From NCBI GenBank assembly GCA_012103455.1, contig WLWT01000003.1, positions 62,001 through 126,000 on the forward strand: a DNA stretch of 64,000 bases, in the 5' to 3' direction. Under the pieces are notes generated by a model. The model saw only the letters and a list, made by a program, of their open reading frames with translations, ran no database searches and had not been told where the DNA came from. Position 1 is the first letter of the stretch; each line of letters starts with the position of its first letter. The DNA is from Gammaproteobacteria bacterium. GTDB taxonomy: Bacteria > Pseudomonadota > Gammaproteobacteria > HK1. This document shows positions 46,301 through 53,917 of the stretch, piece after piece. The position numbers and the translations under genes are program-made.

Positions 46301-49300
46301 TCGGCCCATGTCGCAGGCGGAAGCGGCCCCGCAAATCTTGTCAATCTTGACGAATTCGATGTCGGCATCACTGCCTTGCTTGGACGCAGTGCGCTCTTTG
46401 ATGTAGCGCAGCAACCCCATTCGCCTTTCTTGGTGGAAACCCGCTCGCAGTTTATCGATCCAAGCGAGTTTCTGGGTTCGGACTTTTTTCTTAATCAGGC
46501 CGGTGGATACAACCCCGATCAGACCCTGCGCCGTTTCGGTGATGCTTATGTGGAAACGCGGCTTATTTTCGACCAGATTTTCGCGCTGACCGGACAACGA
46601 TATGTAGGCAACGCCACAGACACTCGTGGTCTTGTTCAATCCCTGTACGAAAACGCTATTGATGCTCGGCAAAGTCTCGGGCTTACATTGGGTGTGGCCT
46701 TGACGCCTGCTCAGGTTGCGCGGCTGACACAGGACATCACATGGCTTGAAGCGCGTGTTGTTGGTGGGCAATCCGTTTGGGTGCCACGCGTTTATCTTGC
46801 CTCATCCACGTTGGATAACGTCAATTTTGCAAGTGCGCGAATCAAGGCTGGTCAGGCTAATGTGCAAGTGGCCACACTGTTCAACTCGGGCGATATGACA
46901 GGCCATGATGGTCTGAATGTGACGGCCAATGATGCCGTGCTCAATCAGGGCGGTGGGCTGTTTGCCAATGCGCATATCGTGATCAACAGTGGCAAGTTGT
47001 TTGCCAACAACTCTGGTACGGTATCCGGCGACAACGTGACGATCAAAGCGGATGATATCCTGAACGATACTGCCAAAACCCGCGATCAGCGTAACAACGG
47101 GTTTACCGATCGCAATCAGCTAATCGCCCGTATTCAGGCACGCGGCGATTTGTTGCTGGAAGCCGAAGGAACCATTGCTTCAACGGGTGGACAATTCAGC
47201 TCAGGCGGTTCGACCACACTGGATGCGAGAAAAGCGGTTGCACTCGGTGCGCTTGAAATCGAGCGTCTTGCCAAGGATGAATTCAAAGGAGGCTATCATC
47301 GCGGATCCTCACTCACTCATCGACTGGTTGGCATTAATGCAGGAACAAACCTCACCATCGATTCCGGCGGTGATGTCACGTTAAGAGGTGTAGAAACTTC
47401 TTCCGGCGAAGACACAAACATCACCGCAACTGGTGATGTGAATATCGTCGCTGTTCAGGACCAACAATCCAAAGATCTGAAGCTTGACCTCAAGACAAGT
47501 GGTCTGCTTGGAACCGAAACCCACATTCGCAGACAATCCGCTTCAACTGAAACCAAAGGGTCAGACATTGAGGCAAGCGGCGCCTTAAACATCACCTCCC
47601 AAAAGGAAGGTATTACAGTAAAAGCTTCCAGACTTGCCAGCGAGGAACAAACAACCCTCTCAGCCGAAGAGGGCAAGGTCGCACTTCTCACAGAAACCGA
47701 TTCCGAATTTGAACGTGATGAACGGCGTGAAGAAGATATCTTTTGGTGGAATGAAAGCGACAAAGGGCAGGTCAGGGAAACCATCAAGCCTGTTGCAATC
47801 GAGGCAGGCGGCGGTCTCACGATCAATGCAGGAGCAGGCCTTGTTGTAGAGTATCAAAAGACTGGCGATCTAAATGCTTCCATAGACCAGCTTGCCCAAT
47901 CACCTGGACTAGAGTGGATCGGCGGGCTCAAAAATGATCCACGCGTGGACTGGGTTGAAGTTCAGGCGCGTTTCGACACATGGGATTATGAAAATCAAGG
48001 GCTGACAGAAGCCGGTGCTGCTTTCGTCTCTCTTGTGGTGGGTGCAGTCAGTGGAGGGGCACTCTCCAGCCTTTCAGCAACCCTTGCCCAGGGGCTTGGC
48101 TTTGCAGCCGAAGGTGTCGTGCAAGCCGCCCTTCAGGCGGGACTGAACTCGCTGGCCAAACAGGCGAGCATCGCGCTTATCAATAACAAGGGTGATCTGG
48201 GTGCCGCACTGGAAACCCTTGGCTCATCCGCCTCCCTGCGCTCGCTGGCAACAGCCATGGTGGCAACGGGCCTTACCGCCCACATCAGCGATGTTGCGGA
48301 CATTGGCATCGATCTTCCCCAAACGGCTTCGCTGGCCGATCGTGTGGCACAGGATATTCAGCGTGGCCTCATCCGTACCACGGTCAACGCGGGTGTCTCC
48401 ACCGCTATCGAAGGCGGCCAGTTGGATGCAAATCTCATCGCTGCGCTCAGAATGGAGGCGGCGAGCGTCATCGGGGAAAATACCGCGCAGGAGATTGGCA
48501 TTGCTGTCGATGATGGTCATCTCAATACGGCAGGTCAGTTGATTGCTCATGCGGCACTTGGATGTGTGGTGGGTGCAGCCGCTTCGGGTGATTGTGGCTC
48601 GGGTGCAGCAGGCGGTGTGGTGGGCGAGACAGTGGGCCTGATCACCAAGGCGCGATTGGCCGACTGGCTGGAAAAACGCGCGGAGGATGTTCGTTCAGGT
48701 GAAGTTTCTAAAGAGCAACTTTTACAGGAGTTGAACGAATATAAGGATGCTGGCGTTAATGTTGCCCGTCTGGTAAGTGGTTTAGCCGTTGCGGTTGCTG
48801 GCGGTGATATTGATACAGCCGCCCTTACCGGTGGGAACGCTGCCCGGAACAATGCGCTATGCGGGGGGATATGCATTGGCGTCATCGCCGCCATCATCGG
48901 TTATACGACTTATTCAGGGGATGGTGATCCCCTTGAAGGACTTGCTGTTATCGGATCAGGCGATGGTCCTCTTGGTCAAGCCGTTGCCGCGGTCACCAGC
49001 GCAGCCGTTGAATGGTCCGCAACCGAATATCCTGAACAAACCGCTGCCGTACTGGATGTTGTGGAAGCCACCGGAGAAGCCATTGATGCGACCATCACTT
49101 ATGTGGATGACGCAACTGGAAACAAGGTTTCAAGACGCTGGAATGAAATTCCGGAGCATACTCGCAACCAAATCAAGGGCGGTGCAAAAATCGCCTCCAT
49201 CTTTGTACCGGCTGGCTCAATTAAGGCACTCAAGCAACTCAGAAAAACTAGAAAACTGTCTGTTGAACCAGAGAGGGGAAAGCCAGGATCCTATACTTCT

Positions 49301-49585
49301 GACCGAACTCTACCTACTGATAAACATGGGGTACCCCTTCCTGACTCAGATTTACCCCACACTCAGCTCGGCAGATCTAAGCCAAAATATGGATCAGAGC
49401 CACAAGCAAGAGAATGGGGTTACGGTTCGAACGGTAACCTTCAGCCAAAACGCGATATTGATTTCACCGACCATGGATATCCTGATGCGCATCCGCATGT
49501 ACCTCACCAGCATACATTAACTCCTAATAATCCTAAATTAGCACCTAAAGGTGGATATCAGAGGGGACCAGGTGAACCGCTATGA
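43301..49585 (+). CDS. TpsA/CdiA-like filamentous hemagglutinin with C-terminal toxin-like domain
   Basis: This is a giant exoprotein of the FhaB/CdiA class, about 2094 residues. It has an extended signal peptide (basic N-region, then SYLLCLLLAFQPLIMQAAE), a TPS secretion domain with NPNL (QGNPNLSS) and NPNGISCNGCGF, long hemagglutinin-repeat beta-helix regions, a segment near 950-1000 with YCARRILGICISRKTRYW, and a DUF637-like region (GFAAEGVVQAALQAGLNSLA). The last ~100 residues form a separate module. I prefer ATG at 43301, ten bases after GGAG, over 43292, which GGAG nearly touches. The classical VENN motif is not seen. A small overlapping gene follows. Confidence 0.92.
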   Translation: MARNRKHRHSQYFSNKIGRLRRQAVSYLLCLLLAFQPLIMQAAEITAARNAAAAHQPGVESAGNGVPLVNIVRPNASGLSHNKYDQFNVGQPGAILNNSNQTLQRSQLGGLVQGNPNLSSSGPASVIVNEVISAKRSLLEGTLEVHGSRADVIVANPNGISCNGCGFINTPRVTLATARPELNSNGSLKSLLVEKGDINIGLNGANLDSVNAFELVSRKISIGGPVKVAGDLNLVAGRNSYAYQTGLITPLASDANEPGVAIDSSLLGGMYAGRIKIISTDRGAGVNTQGQMAANAHGMTLTADGKLVLGNVRAKRAIGATSKTQSIEVQRTLFADEAIVLEANDAVTLDDNALIASSGDVSLKADSVSLGNAALVASGTREDGAQSNVGNLSVEADRLDAGDGQLAAGDTLTVTASTINLDRAADGNTDVLRSLGGIALKAENVSAHNARVTALGALDLKSSSSLNLTGGLYSAAGHLFVEADDITSSAVLNSKSTVTLRGISGSVVNSGRMAGDAGTVVSAVTIVRNEGDLFSAKAVNITSLGASINTATGRIAGNEGVGLNAASVHNAGKVAAQGSELSVNTDGNVDNSGELGGASARLNVDGTLSNRGQLDVTHALALKGHNHTHSTALHNHAGGSIISGSGNYSVASFDNATVMTTRSGGLDIDVTGNLSNTGAIAAKTTGTIELDGNLANAGSIISEKALVIVGRSGGRLGTLSNSHNTALINGAERLTIKAATVTNAGAMGSVDGHVLAELSGDLTNTGVFYSGTSSIYKLDGHLSNTHADILAEAALTIRGLNAARATSIKNSSGNIEAISGDLTLAADTITNERTNLAFGTTSSTQTSTSGSTTTTVVTTRETLSQSSAASKLLAGGTITVDANTLNNHYSQIAANGNITVTANTANNTGRDLIETVDTTAVIQHSQRYCARRILGICISRKTRYWTTTSHNTTSSTYDSTFASIEAGGTLDADVSGYLNNDAVRGSAGPIGLSSGSRALNSAHVAGGSGPANLVNLDEFDVGITALLGRSALFDVAQQPHSPFLVETRSQFIDPSEFLGSDFFLNQAGGYNPDQTLRRFGDAYVETRLIFDQIFALTGQRYVGNATDTRGLVQSLYENAIDARQSLGLTLGVALTPAQVARLTQDITWLEARVVGGQSVWVPRVYLASSTLDNVNFASARIKAGQANVQVATLFNSGDMTGHDGLNVTANDAVLNQGGGLFANAHIVINSGKLFANNSGTVSGDNVTIKADDILNDTAKTRDQRNNGFTDRNQLIARIQARGDLLLEAEGTIASTGGQFSSGGSTTLDARKAVALGALEIERLAKDEFKGGYHRGSSLTHRLVGINAGTNLTIDSGGDVTLRGVETSSGEDTNITATGDVNIVAVQDQQSKDLKLDLKTSGLLGTETHIRRQSASTETKGSDIEASGALNITSQKEGITVKASRLASEEQTTLSAEEGKVALLTETDSEFERDERREEDIFWWNESDKGQVRETIKPVAIEAGGGLTINAGAGLVVEYQKTGDLNASIDQLAQSPGLEWIGGLKNDPRVDWVEVQARFDTWDYENQGLTEAGAAFVSLVVGAVSGGALSSLSATLAQGLGFAAEGVVQAALQAGLNSLAKQASIALINNKGDLGAALETLGSSASLRSLATAMVATGLTAHISDVADIGIDLPQTASLADRVAQDIQRGLIRTTVNAGVSTAIEGGQLDANLIAALRMEAASVIGENTAQEIGIAVDDGHLNTAGQLIAHAALGCVVGAAASGDCGSGAAGGVVGETVGLITKARLADWLEKRAEDVRSGEVSKEQLLQELNEYKDAGVNVARLVSGLAVAVAGGDIDTAALTGGNAARNNALCGGICIGVIAAIIGYTTYSGDGDPLEGLAVIGSGDGPLGQAVAAVTSAAVEWSATEYPEQTAAVLDVVEATGEAIDATITYVDDATGNKVSRRWNEIPEHTRNQIKGGAKIASIFVPAGSIKALKQLRKTRKLSVEPERGKPGSYTSDRTLPTDKHGVPLPDSDLPHTQLGRSKPKYGSEPQAREWGYGSNGNLQPKRDIDFTDHGYPDAHPHVPHQHTLTPNNPKLAPKGGYQRGPGEPL
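49280..49582 (+). other. C-terminal toxin-like module of the TpsA protein
   Basis: About 102 residues starting GKPGSYTSDRTLPTDKHGVP, with HTQLGRSKPKYGSEPQAREW, DIDFTDHGYPDAHPHVPHQH and a Gly/Pro-rich end. The DFTDHG...HP..HQH pattern resembles C-terminal modules I remember on Rhs and CdiA proteins. I cannot name the family or its activity with confidence. The five clustered histidines and acidic residues suggest a metal site or a histidine-based nuclease centre. The module sits exactly where CdiA-CT toxins sit and is followed by a probable immunity gene. Confidence 0.6.
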
Positions 49586-49965
49586 TGTACTGGATTAAGG
49601 ATCGCGTTGAAACCCCACAACAGTTTCCATTGAACTTGCTGTTTCAGTTGATCTTAAGGTGTTTGGGGGTAATGCCTCTCCAGTTTGCTGTTAAGCGATC
49701 CAGAGGTTATGGCATTCAGATTTGTGAATGGGATGATTTGCTTGATAATCAAGATGGAGTGCTTGTTGAAAGGGGTATACTAGAAAAACTTCTTGAAGGC
49801 ACAGAGGAGTGGTTTTACGACTTAGACGTTGAAGTTATTGCCAACAGCCTAATAGTGCGATTTGGTTTACACGATAGTACCTCCATGTACATTGATGCAC
49901 CGGAAGATATTATTGATGCAATTATTGGTAGTTTTGCAGAGGTAGAAATAGCAAAAGAGCAGTAA
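49582..49965 (+). CDS. Candidate immunity protein for the TpsA toxin module
   Basis: The 127-residue cytoplasmic protein has no signal or membrane segment beyond a hydrophobic stretch (NLLFQLILRCLGVMPLQF). It is acidic (WDDLLDNQDGVLVERGILEK, EEWFYDLDVEVI, PEDIIDAIIGSFAEVEIAKE). I do not recognise a family. Its start overlaps the exoprotein stop (ATGATG over TGA), with AGGTG seven bases upstream. This tight coupling is typical of CdiA-CT/CdiI pairs, so immunity is inferred from position only. Confidence 0.65.
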   Translation: MMYWIKDRVETPQQFPLNLLFQLILRCLGVMPLQFAVKRSRGYGIQICEWDDLLDNQDGVLVERGILEKLLEGTEEWFYDLDVEVIANSLIVRFGLHDSTSMYIDAPEDIIDAIIGSFAEVEIAKEQ

Positions 49966-50053
49966 TGGGTGGCTGATATACCCATTACACTTCAAGATGC
50001 GAACATCGGTGCATTAATAATTTGAAACTTATCAGTGATTCCTTTTCTCAATA

Positions 50054-50337
50054 AATGGATGCGCTCTCAATATGATGTAACTAAGCGGCTAAATCAAATC
50101 CATATTGATCGAGCTTACGCCAAAATTGATTCCAATGAGCATCCGTGTGTGTGTGTGTGTCAACCCACGCAATGACAGAACGGCTTGAGCCCCAGCCTCT
50201 TTCCAGCGCATCCCTGAATGGCATAGGCGCTGCTTAACCAATGTTTTACAAGCCGCTTCAGTCACACCTGACCCAATCGGTAAATTGTCCGACTGATGTC
50301 GAGAATAATGCATCTTGGATTTGTTACTTTTTAAATA
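50054..50337 (-). pseudogene. ISKra4-like transposase remnant, copy 3 (3' end only)
   Basis: Minus-strand text reads NLPIGSGVTEAACKTLVKQR, LCHSGMRWKEAGAQAVLSLR and GLTH. A (GT)8 dinucleotide run at 50145-50160 then shifts the frame relative to copy 2. The nucleotide sequence of the last ~170 bases closely follows copy 2 at 40.59-40.78 kb in inverted orientation, including the downstream ACATCATATTGAGA. The 5' part is missing and the repeat at 50338 begins exactly at the break. Confidence 0.8.
50145..50160. repeat. (GT)8 dinucleotide run
   Basis: Eight GT units interrupt the ISKra4-like fragment; the related copy at 40.68 kb has GTGTGGGT in this place. It is probably slipped-strand expansion in a dead gene. 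Confidence 0.9.
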
Positions 50338-50437
50338 AGGGCACCTCTAATAATTCACATTCTGAAATATGATGATCAATAAAATCAGTCACTTATGCTC
50401 TAGCGAAATGTCAAAATCGTAATTTTATAGATGCCCT
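50338..50437. repeat. Small IS5-like non-autonomous repeat (MITE A)
   Basis: A 100-base unit with ends AGGGCACCTCTAATAA and, inverted, AGGGCATCTATAAAAT. It has no coding capacity. The terminal sequence resembles the ends of IS5-group elements and their short derivatives. A related partial copy lies inverted at 40112-40187. Confidence 0.65.
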
Positions 50438-50533
50438 TTATGTTTTTATCCACTTCGCCCTTATCGTGCAGGCGTTGAATAGTGTTAACACGCCCTAGCT
50501 AAAGCTACTACGCTGCTGCTTGTGTCTAACATC

Positions 50534-50676
50534 AGGGCACCTCTAAAAATGCACTTTTTCCGCGATGGCGGCGTCAGCGCCGTGCTCCAATCCTCAGGTA
50601 TGACCTATACACTGCGGTTGTGCGTGCGGTGCTTCCTTGCACTCACGAAAAAATGACTATTTTTAGCAGGTGCTCT
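50534..50676. repeat. Small IS5-like non-autonomous repeat (MITE B)
   Basis: A 143-base unit with ends AGGGCACCTCTAAAAAT and, inverted, AGAGCACCTGCTAAAAAT. The inside is GC-rich and differs from MITE A, with partial self-complementarity between CACTTTTTCCGCG and the ACGAAAAAATG region. The ends match the same IS5-like group. It lies just before guaA and closes the accessory region. Confidence 0.6.
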
Positions 50677-50742
50677 TTAGGCAACCACATACGAAATTGC
50701 CGATGCTCGCCTCGCTTGTAGATACGAGCTACGCACGAAAAA

Positions 50743-52344
50743 CTACTCCCACTCGATGGTGGCCGGTGGCTTACCGGAAATGTCATAGACCACTCTTGAG
50801 ACACCGGCAACCTCGTTGATAATGCGCGTGGAGAGCCGTTCCAGCAATTCATAGGGCAGATGGGCCCAGTGCGCGGTCATGAAATCGACTGTCTCTACTG
50901 CACGCAGCGCGATAACGTGTTCGTAACAGCGCTGATCACCCATCACGCCCACGGAGTACACCGGCAGGTAGACGGCGAACGCTTGGCTCACCCGGTCATA
51001 CCACCCGGCGTTCCGTAACTCCTGGAGGAATATCGCGTCGGCTAATCGCAGTGTATGCGCGTACTGCAAACGCACCTCACCTAGAATACGCACACCAAGT
51101 CCGGGCCCGGGGAAAGGGTGGCGGCATACCATCTCACGGGCCAGCCCAAGCTCTATCCCTAGAGTGCGCACCTCATCTTTGAACAATTCGCGCAGCGGCT
51201 CCACCAGTTCCATATTCATGCGCTGCGGCAACCCGCCCACGTTGTGATGGGATTTGATCACATGGGCTTTGCCAGTGACCGAACCGGCCGACTCGATGAC
51301 ATCTGGATAGATGGTACCTTGAGCGAGAAAACGTATGGTTCCCATTCCCTGCCTCCCCATCTCCCCGGCGCTCAACTTGCAGGCCTCTTCCTCGAAAATC
51401 TCGACGAAGAGCCGGCCGATGATTTTGCGCTTCTCCTCCGGATCGGTAACGCCCGCCAAGGCCGACATGAAGCGCTCTTGCGCATCCACCCGTTTCACGG
51501 ACACACCCATGTGCCGGGCAAAAGTGGCCATGACCTCATCGCCTTCATGCAGGCGCAGCAGCCCGTGATCCACGAAGATGCAATGCAATTGCTTGCCGAT
51601 GGCCCGGTGCAGTAGCGCCGCCGCCACCGATGAATCCACACCGCCCGACAAGGCCAGCACTACCCGCTCCTCTCCCACCTGAGCGCGCACCCGGGTTAGC
51701 GCATCGTCGATGATGTTGGCTGGAGTCCAGGCTGTGCCGCAACCGCATATGTCGTGTACGAAACGGGCCAGCATGTGCTTGCCCTGGCGCGTATGGGTCA
51801 CTTCCGGGTGAAATTGCAGGCCGTAAAAACGCCGCGCTTCATCGGCCATCACTGCCACGGGCGCATTGTCGGTGGCGCCGACCGCACAAAATCCAGGCGG
51901 CACCCGCACCACCCTGTCACCGTGGCTCATCCATACATCGAGGAGCGGCCGGTCCTGCTCGTCATGACTGTCGGCGAATCCCGTCAGTAACGGGCAATCA
52001 GCGACGACGCTGACCTGGGCATAACCGAATTCCCGCTCGGCACCCGCCTCTACCGCACCGCCCAGTTGTTTGGCCATGGCTTGCATGCCATAGCAGATCC
52101 CGAGCACCGGGACACCCAGTTCGAATACGGCGGGCAGCGCCACGAGGGGATGGTCAGCGACGACCGATTCCGGACCGCCAGAGAGGATAATACCGGCGGC
52201 CCCGAAGTCCCGCAGCGCGCTTTCATCCATGTCGAAGGCTTTGATTTCACAGTAAACGCCCGCTTCGCGGATGCGCCGCGCGATGAGCCGCGTGTACTGT
52301 GCACCGAAATCGAGGATTAAGATCCGTTGCTGATGAATATCCAG
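50743..52344 (-). CDS. guaA: GMP synthase (glutamine-hydrolysing) GuaA
   Basis: GuaA aminates XMP to GMP using glutamine and ATP. The glutamine amidotransferase half shows ILILDFGAQYTRLIARRIRE, LGICYGMQAMAKQLGG with the catalytic cysteine, and FHPEVTHT. The synthase half has the P-loop LALSGGVDSSVAAALLH, FVDHGLLRLHEGDE and a C-terminus ending ISGKPPATIEWE. The homologous N-terminus lies upstream of the first usual start codon (ATG 52230), so translation probably begins at CTG 52344 or ATT 52338, giving about 533 residues. No in-frame ATG, GTG or TTG is available there. It follows guaB by ten bases. Confidence 0.93.
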   Translation of the reverse strand: MDIHQQRILILDFGAQYTRLIARRIREAGVYCEIKAFDMDESALRDFGAAGIILSGGPESVVADHPLVALPAVFELGVPVLGICYGMQAMAKQLGGAVEAGAEREFGYAQVSVVADCPLLTGFADSHDEQDRPLLDVWMSHGDRVVRVPPGFCAVGATDNAPVAVMADEARRFYGLQFHPEVTHTRQGKHMLARFVHDICGCGTAWTPANIIDDALTRVRAQVGEERVVLALSGGVDSSVAAALLHRAIGKQLHCIFVDHGLLRLHEGDEVMATFARHMGVSVKRVDAQERFMSALAGVTDPEEKRKIIGRLFVEIFEEEACKLSAGEMGRQGMGTIRFLAQGTIYPDVIESAGSVTGKAHVIKSHHNVGGLPQRMNMELVEPLRELFKDEVRTLGIELGLAREMVCRHPFPGPGLGVRILGEVRLQYAHTLRLADAIFLQELRNAGWYDRVSQAFAVYLPVYSVGVMGDQRCYEHVIALRAVETVDFMTAHWAHLPYELLERLSTRIINEVAGVSRVVYDISGKPPATIEWE

Positions 52345-52354
52345 CGCCGCAGCC

Positions 52355-53818
52355 TCATCGCACCTGATAGTTAGGCGCTTCCTTGGTCACACTGACGTCG
52401 TGAGGATGACTCTCGCGCATGCCTGCGGCGCTCACCTTGACGAACCGTGCCCGGGTTCGCAGCTCCTCCAACGAGTTGGAGCCGGTGTAGCCCATACTGG
52501 CCCGCACCCCGCCCATGAGCTGGCCGATGACTGCGCTCATCGCCCCTTTGTATGGCACGCGGCCTTCTATACCTTCGGGCACCAACTTCTCCAATTCTTC
52601 CACCCCATCCTGGAAGTAGCGGTCGCTGGAGCCGTGCGCCTGTCCCATGGCCCCCAGCGATCCCATGCCGCGGTAAGACTTGTAAGTTCTTCCCTGAAAC
52701 AGTTCTACCTCTCCAGGAGACTCTTCGGTACCGGCGAATAAACTGCCCACCATGACACAAGTGGCGCCGGCGGCGATGGCTTTGGCGATGTCGCCCGAGT
52801 AGCGGATACCGCCATCGGCGATCACCGGTATGCGGGTCCCGGCTATGGCTTGCGCCGCCTCACTGATGGCGGTCAACTGCGGCACGCCAACGCCTGCCAC
52901 TACCCGCGTGGTGCAAATAGATCCGGGCCCTATACCGACTTTGACCGCGCTCGCCCCAGCCTCCACCAGGGCCTTGGCCGCTTGCCCGGTGGCGATGTTA
53001 CCGCCGATGATCTGGGCGGAATTATAGTGACGGCGGATCCAGCGCACCCGCTCCATCACCCCCTTGGAATGACCGTGCGCCGTGTCTACCACGATGGCGT
53101 CCACCCCGGCGTCCATCAACGCTTCCACGCGCTCTTGCGTATCAGCGCCAGTCCCCACTGCGGCCCCTACCCGTAGCTGCTCATGCTCATCCTTGCACGC
53201 TTTGGGGTATTCAGTGGCTTTTTGTATGTCTTTAACCGTGATGAGGCCGCGCAGTTCGTGTTCCTGGTTGACCACCAGTACTTTTTCGATACGGTGCTCG
53301 TGCAAGAGCCGCTGAACCTCTTCTTTGTCGGTCCCCTCCTGCACCGTAACCAGCCTGTGACGTGGCGTCATGATGGTGGTTACCGCCGCATCCAGATGGG
53401 TTTCGAAGCGCAGATCACGGCTGGTAACTATGCCCACCAACTCGCAGTGCTCAACCACAGGCACGCCGGAGATATGCCGCGAGCGGGTGAGTTCTATGAC
53501 ATCACGAATGGTGGTATCAGGCGTCACCGTGATCGGATCTTTGATGACCCCGCTCTCGAACTTTTTCACGGTACGCACTTCTTGCGCTTGGCGGGCGACG
53601 GACATGTTTTTGTGAATGATCCCCATGCCGCCCTCTTGCGCGATGGCGATGGCCAGGCGGCTTTCGGTTACCGTATCCATGGCCGACGATAAAAGGGGGA
53701 TGCCTAGAGTGATATCCGGGGTCAACCGAGTGGCGAGTTCAACCTCGCGCGGAAGCACATCTGAGTAGTTGGGAACGAGGAGAACATCATCGAAAGTGAG
53801 CGCTTCCTCGAGTCGCAT
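52355..53818 (-). CDS. guaB: Inosine-5'-monophosphate dehydrogenase GuaB
   Basis: GuaB oxidises IMP to XMP with NAD, the rate-limiting step to guanine nucleotides. The 487-residue TIM-barrel protein begins MRLEEALTFDDVLLVPNYSD, has two CBS domains inserted at about 95-200 (ITVTPDTTIRDVIELTRSRH and following), the catalytic loop GPGSICTTRVVAG and the flap with GSSDRYFQDG. It heads the guaBA operon and is divergent from xseA with 99 bases between them. Confidence 0.97.
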   Translation of the reverse strand: MRLEEALTFDDVLLVPNYSDVLPREVELATRLTPDITLGIPLLSSAMDTVTESRLAIAIAQEGGMGIIHKNMSVARQAQEVRTVKKFESGVIKDPITVTPDTTIRDVIELTRSRHISGVPVVEHCELVGIVTSRDLRFETHLDAAVTTIMTPRHRLVTVQEGTDKEEVQRLLHEHRIEKVLVVNQEHELRGLITVKDIQKATEYPKACKDEHEQLRVGAAVGTGADTQERVEALMDAGVDAIVVDTAHGHSKGVMERVRWIRRHYNSAQIIGGNIATGQAAKALVEAGASAVKVGIGPGSICTTRVVAGVGVPQLTAISEAAQAIAGTRIPVIADGGIRYSGDIAKAIAAGATCVMVGSLFAGTEESPGEVELFQGRTYKSYRGMGSLGAMGQAHGSSDRYFQDGVEELEKLVPEGIEGRVPYKGAMSAVIGQLMGGVRASMGYTGSNSLEELRTRARFVKVSAAGMRESHPHDVSVTKEAPNYQVR

Positions 53819-53917
53819 GGACCGTCCTCGACAAGGCTGGAGTAGCCGCGCATTATAAGCTCATCGGACTGCTGCATACCAAATACTGATTTCCCGCAAC
53901 ACAATCGTTGGAGGCTG

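Noticed and set aside
48789..49520. 243-codon alternate frame inside the TpsA gene
   Set aside because: The main frame keeps the DUF637-like and toxin-like sequence throughout; the alternate translation has no coherent domain.
35640..50742. CRISPR array or phage genes in the accessory region
   Set aside because: No regularly spaced repeats, cas-like genes, capsid, terminase or integrase sequences were seen.
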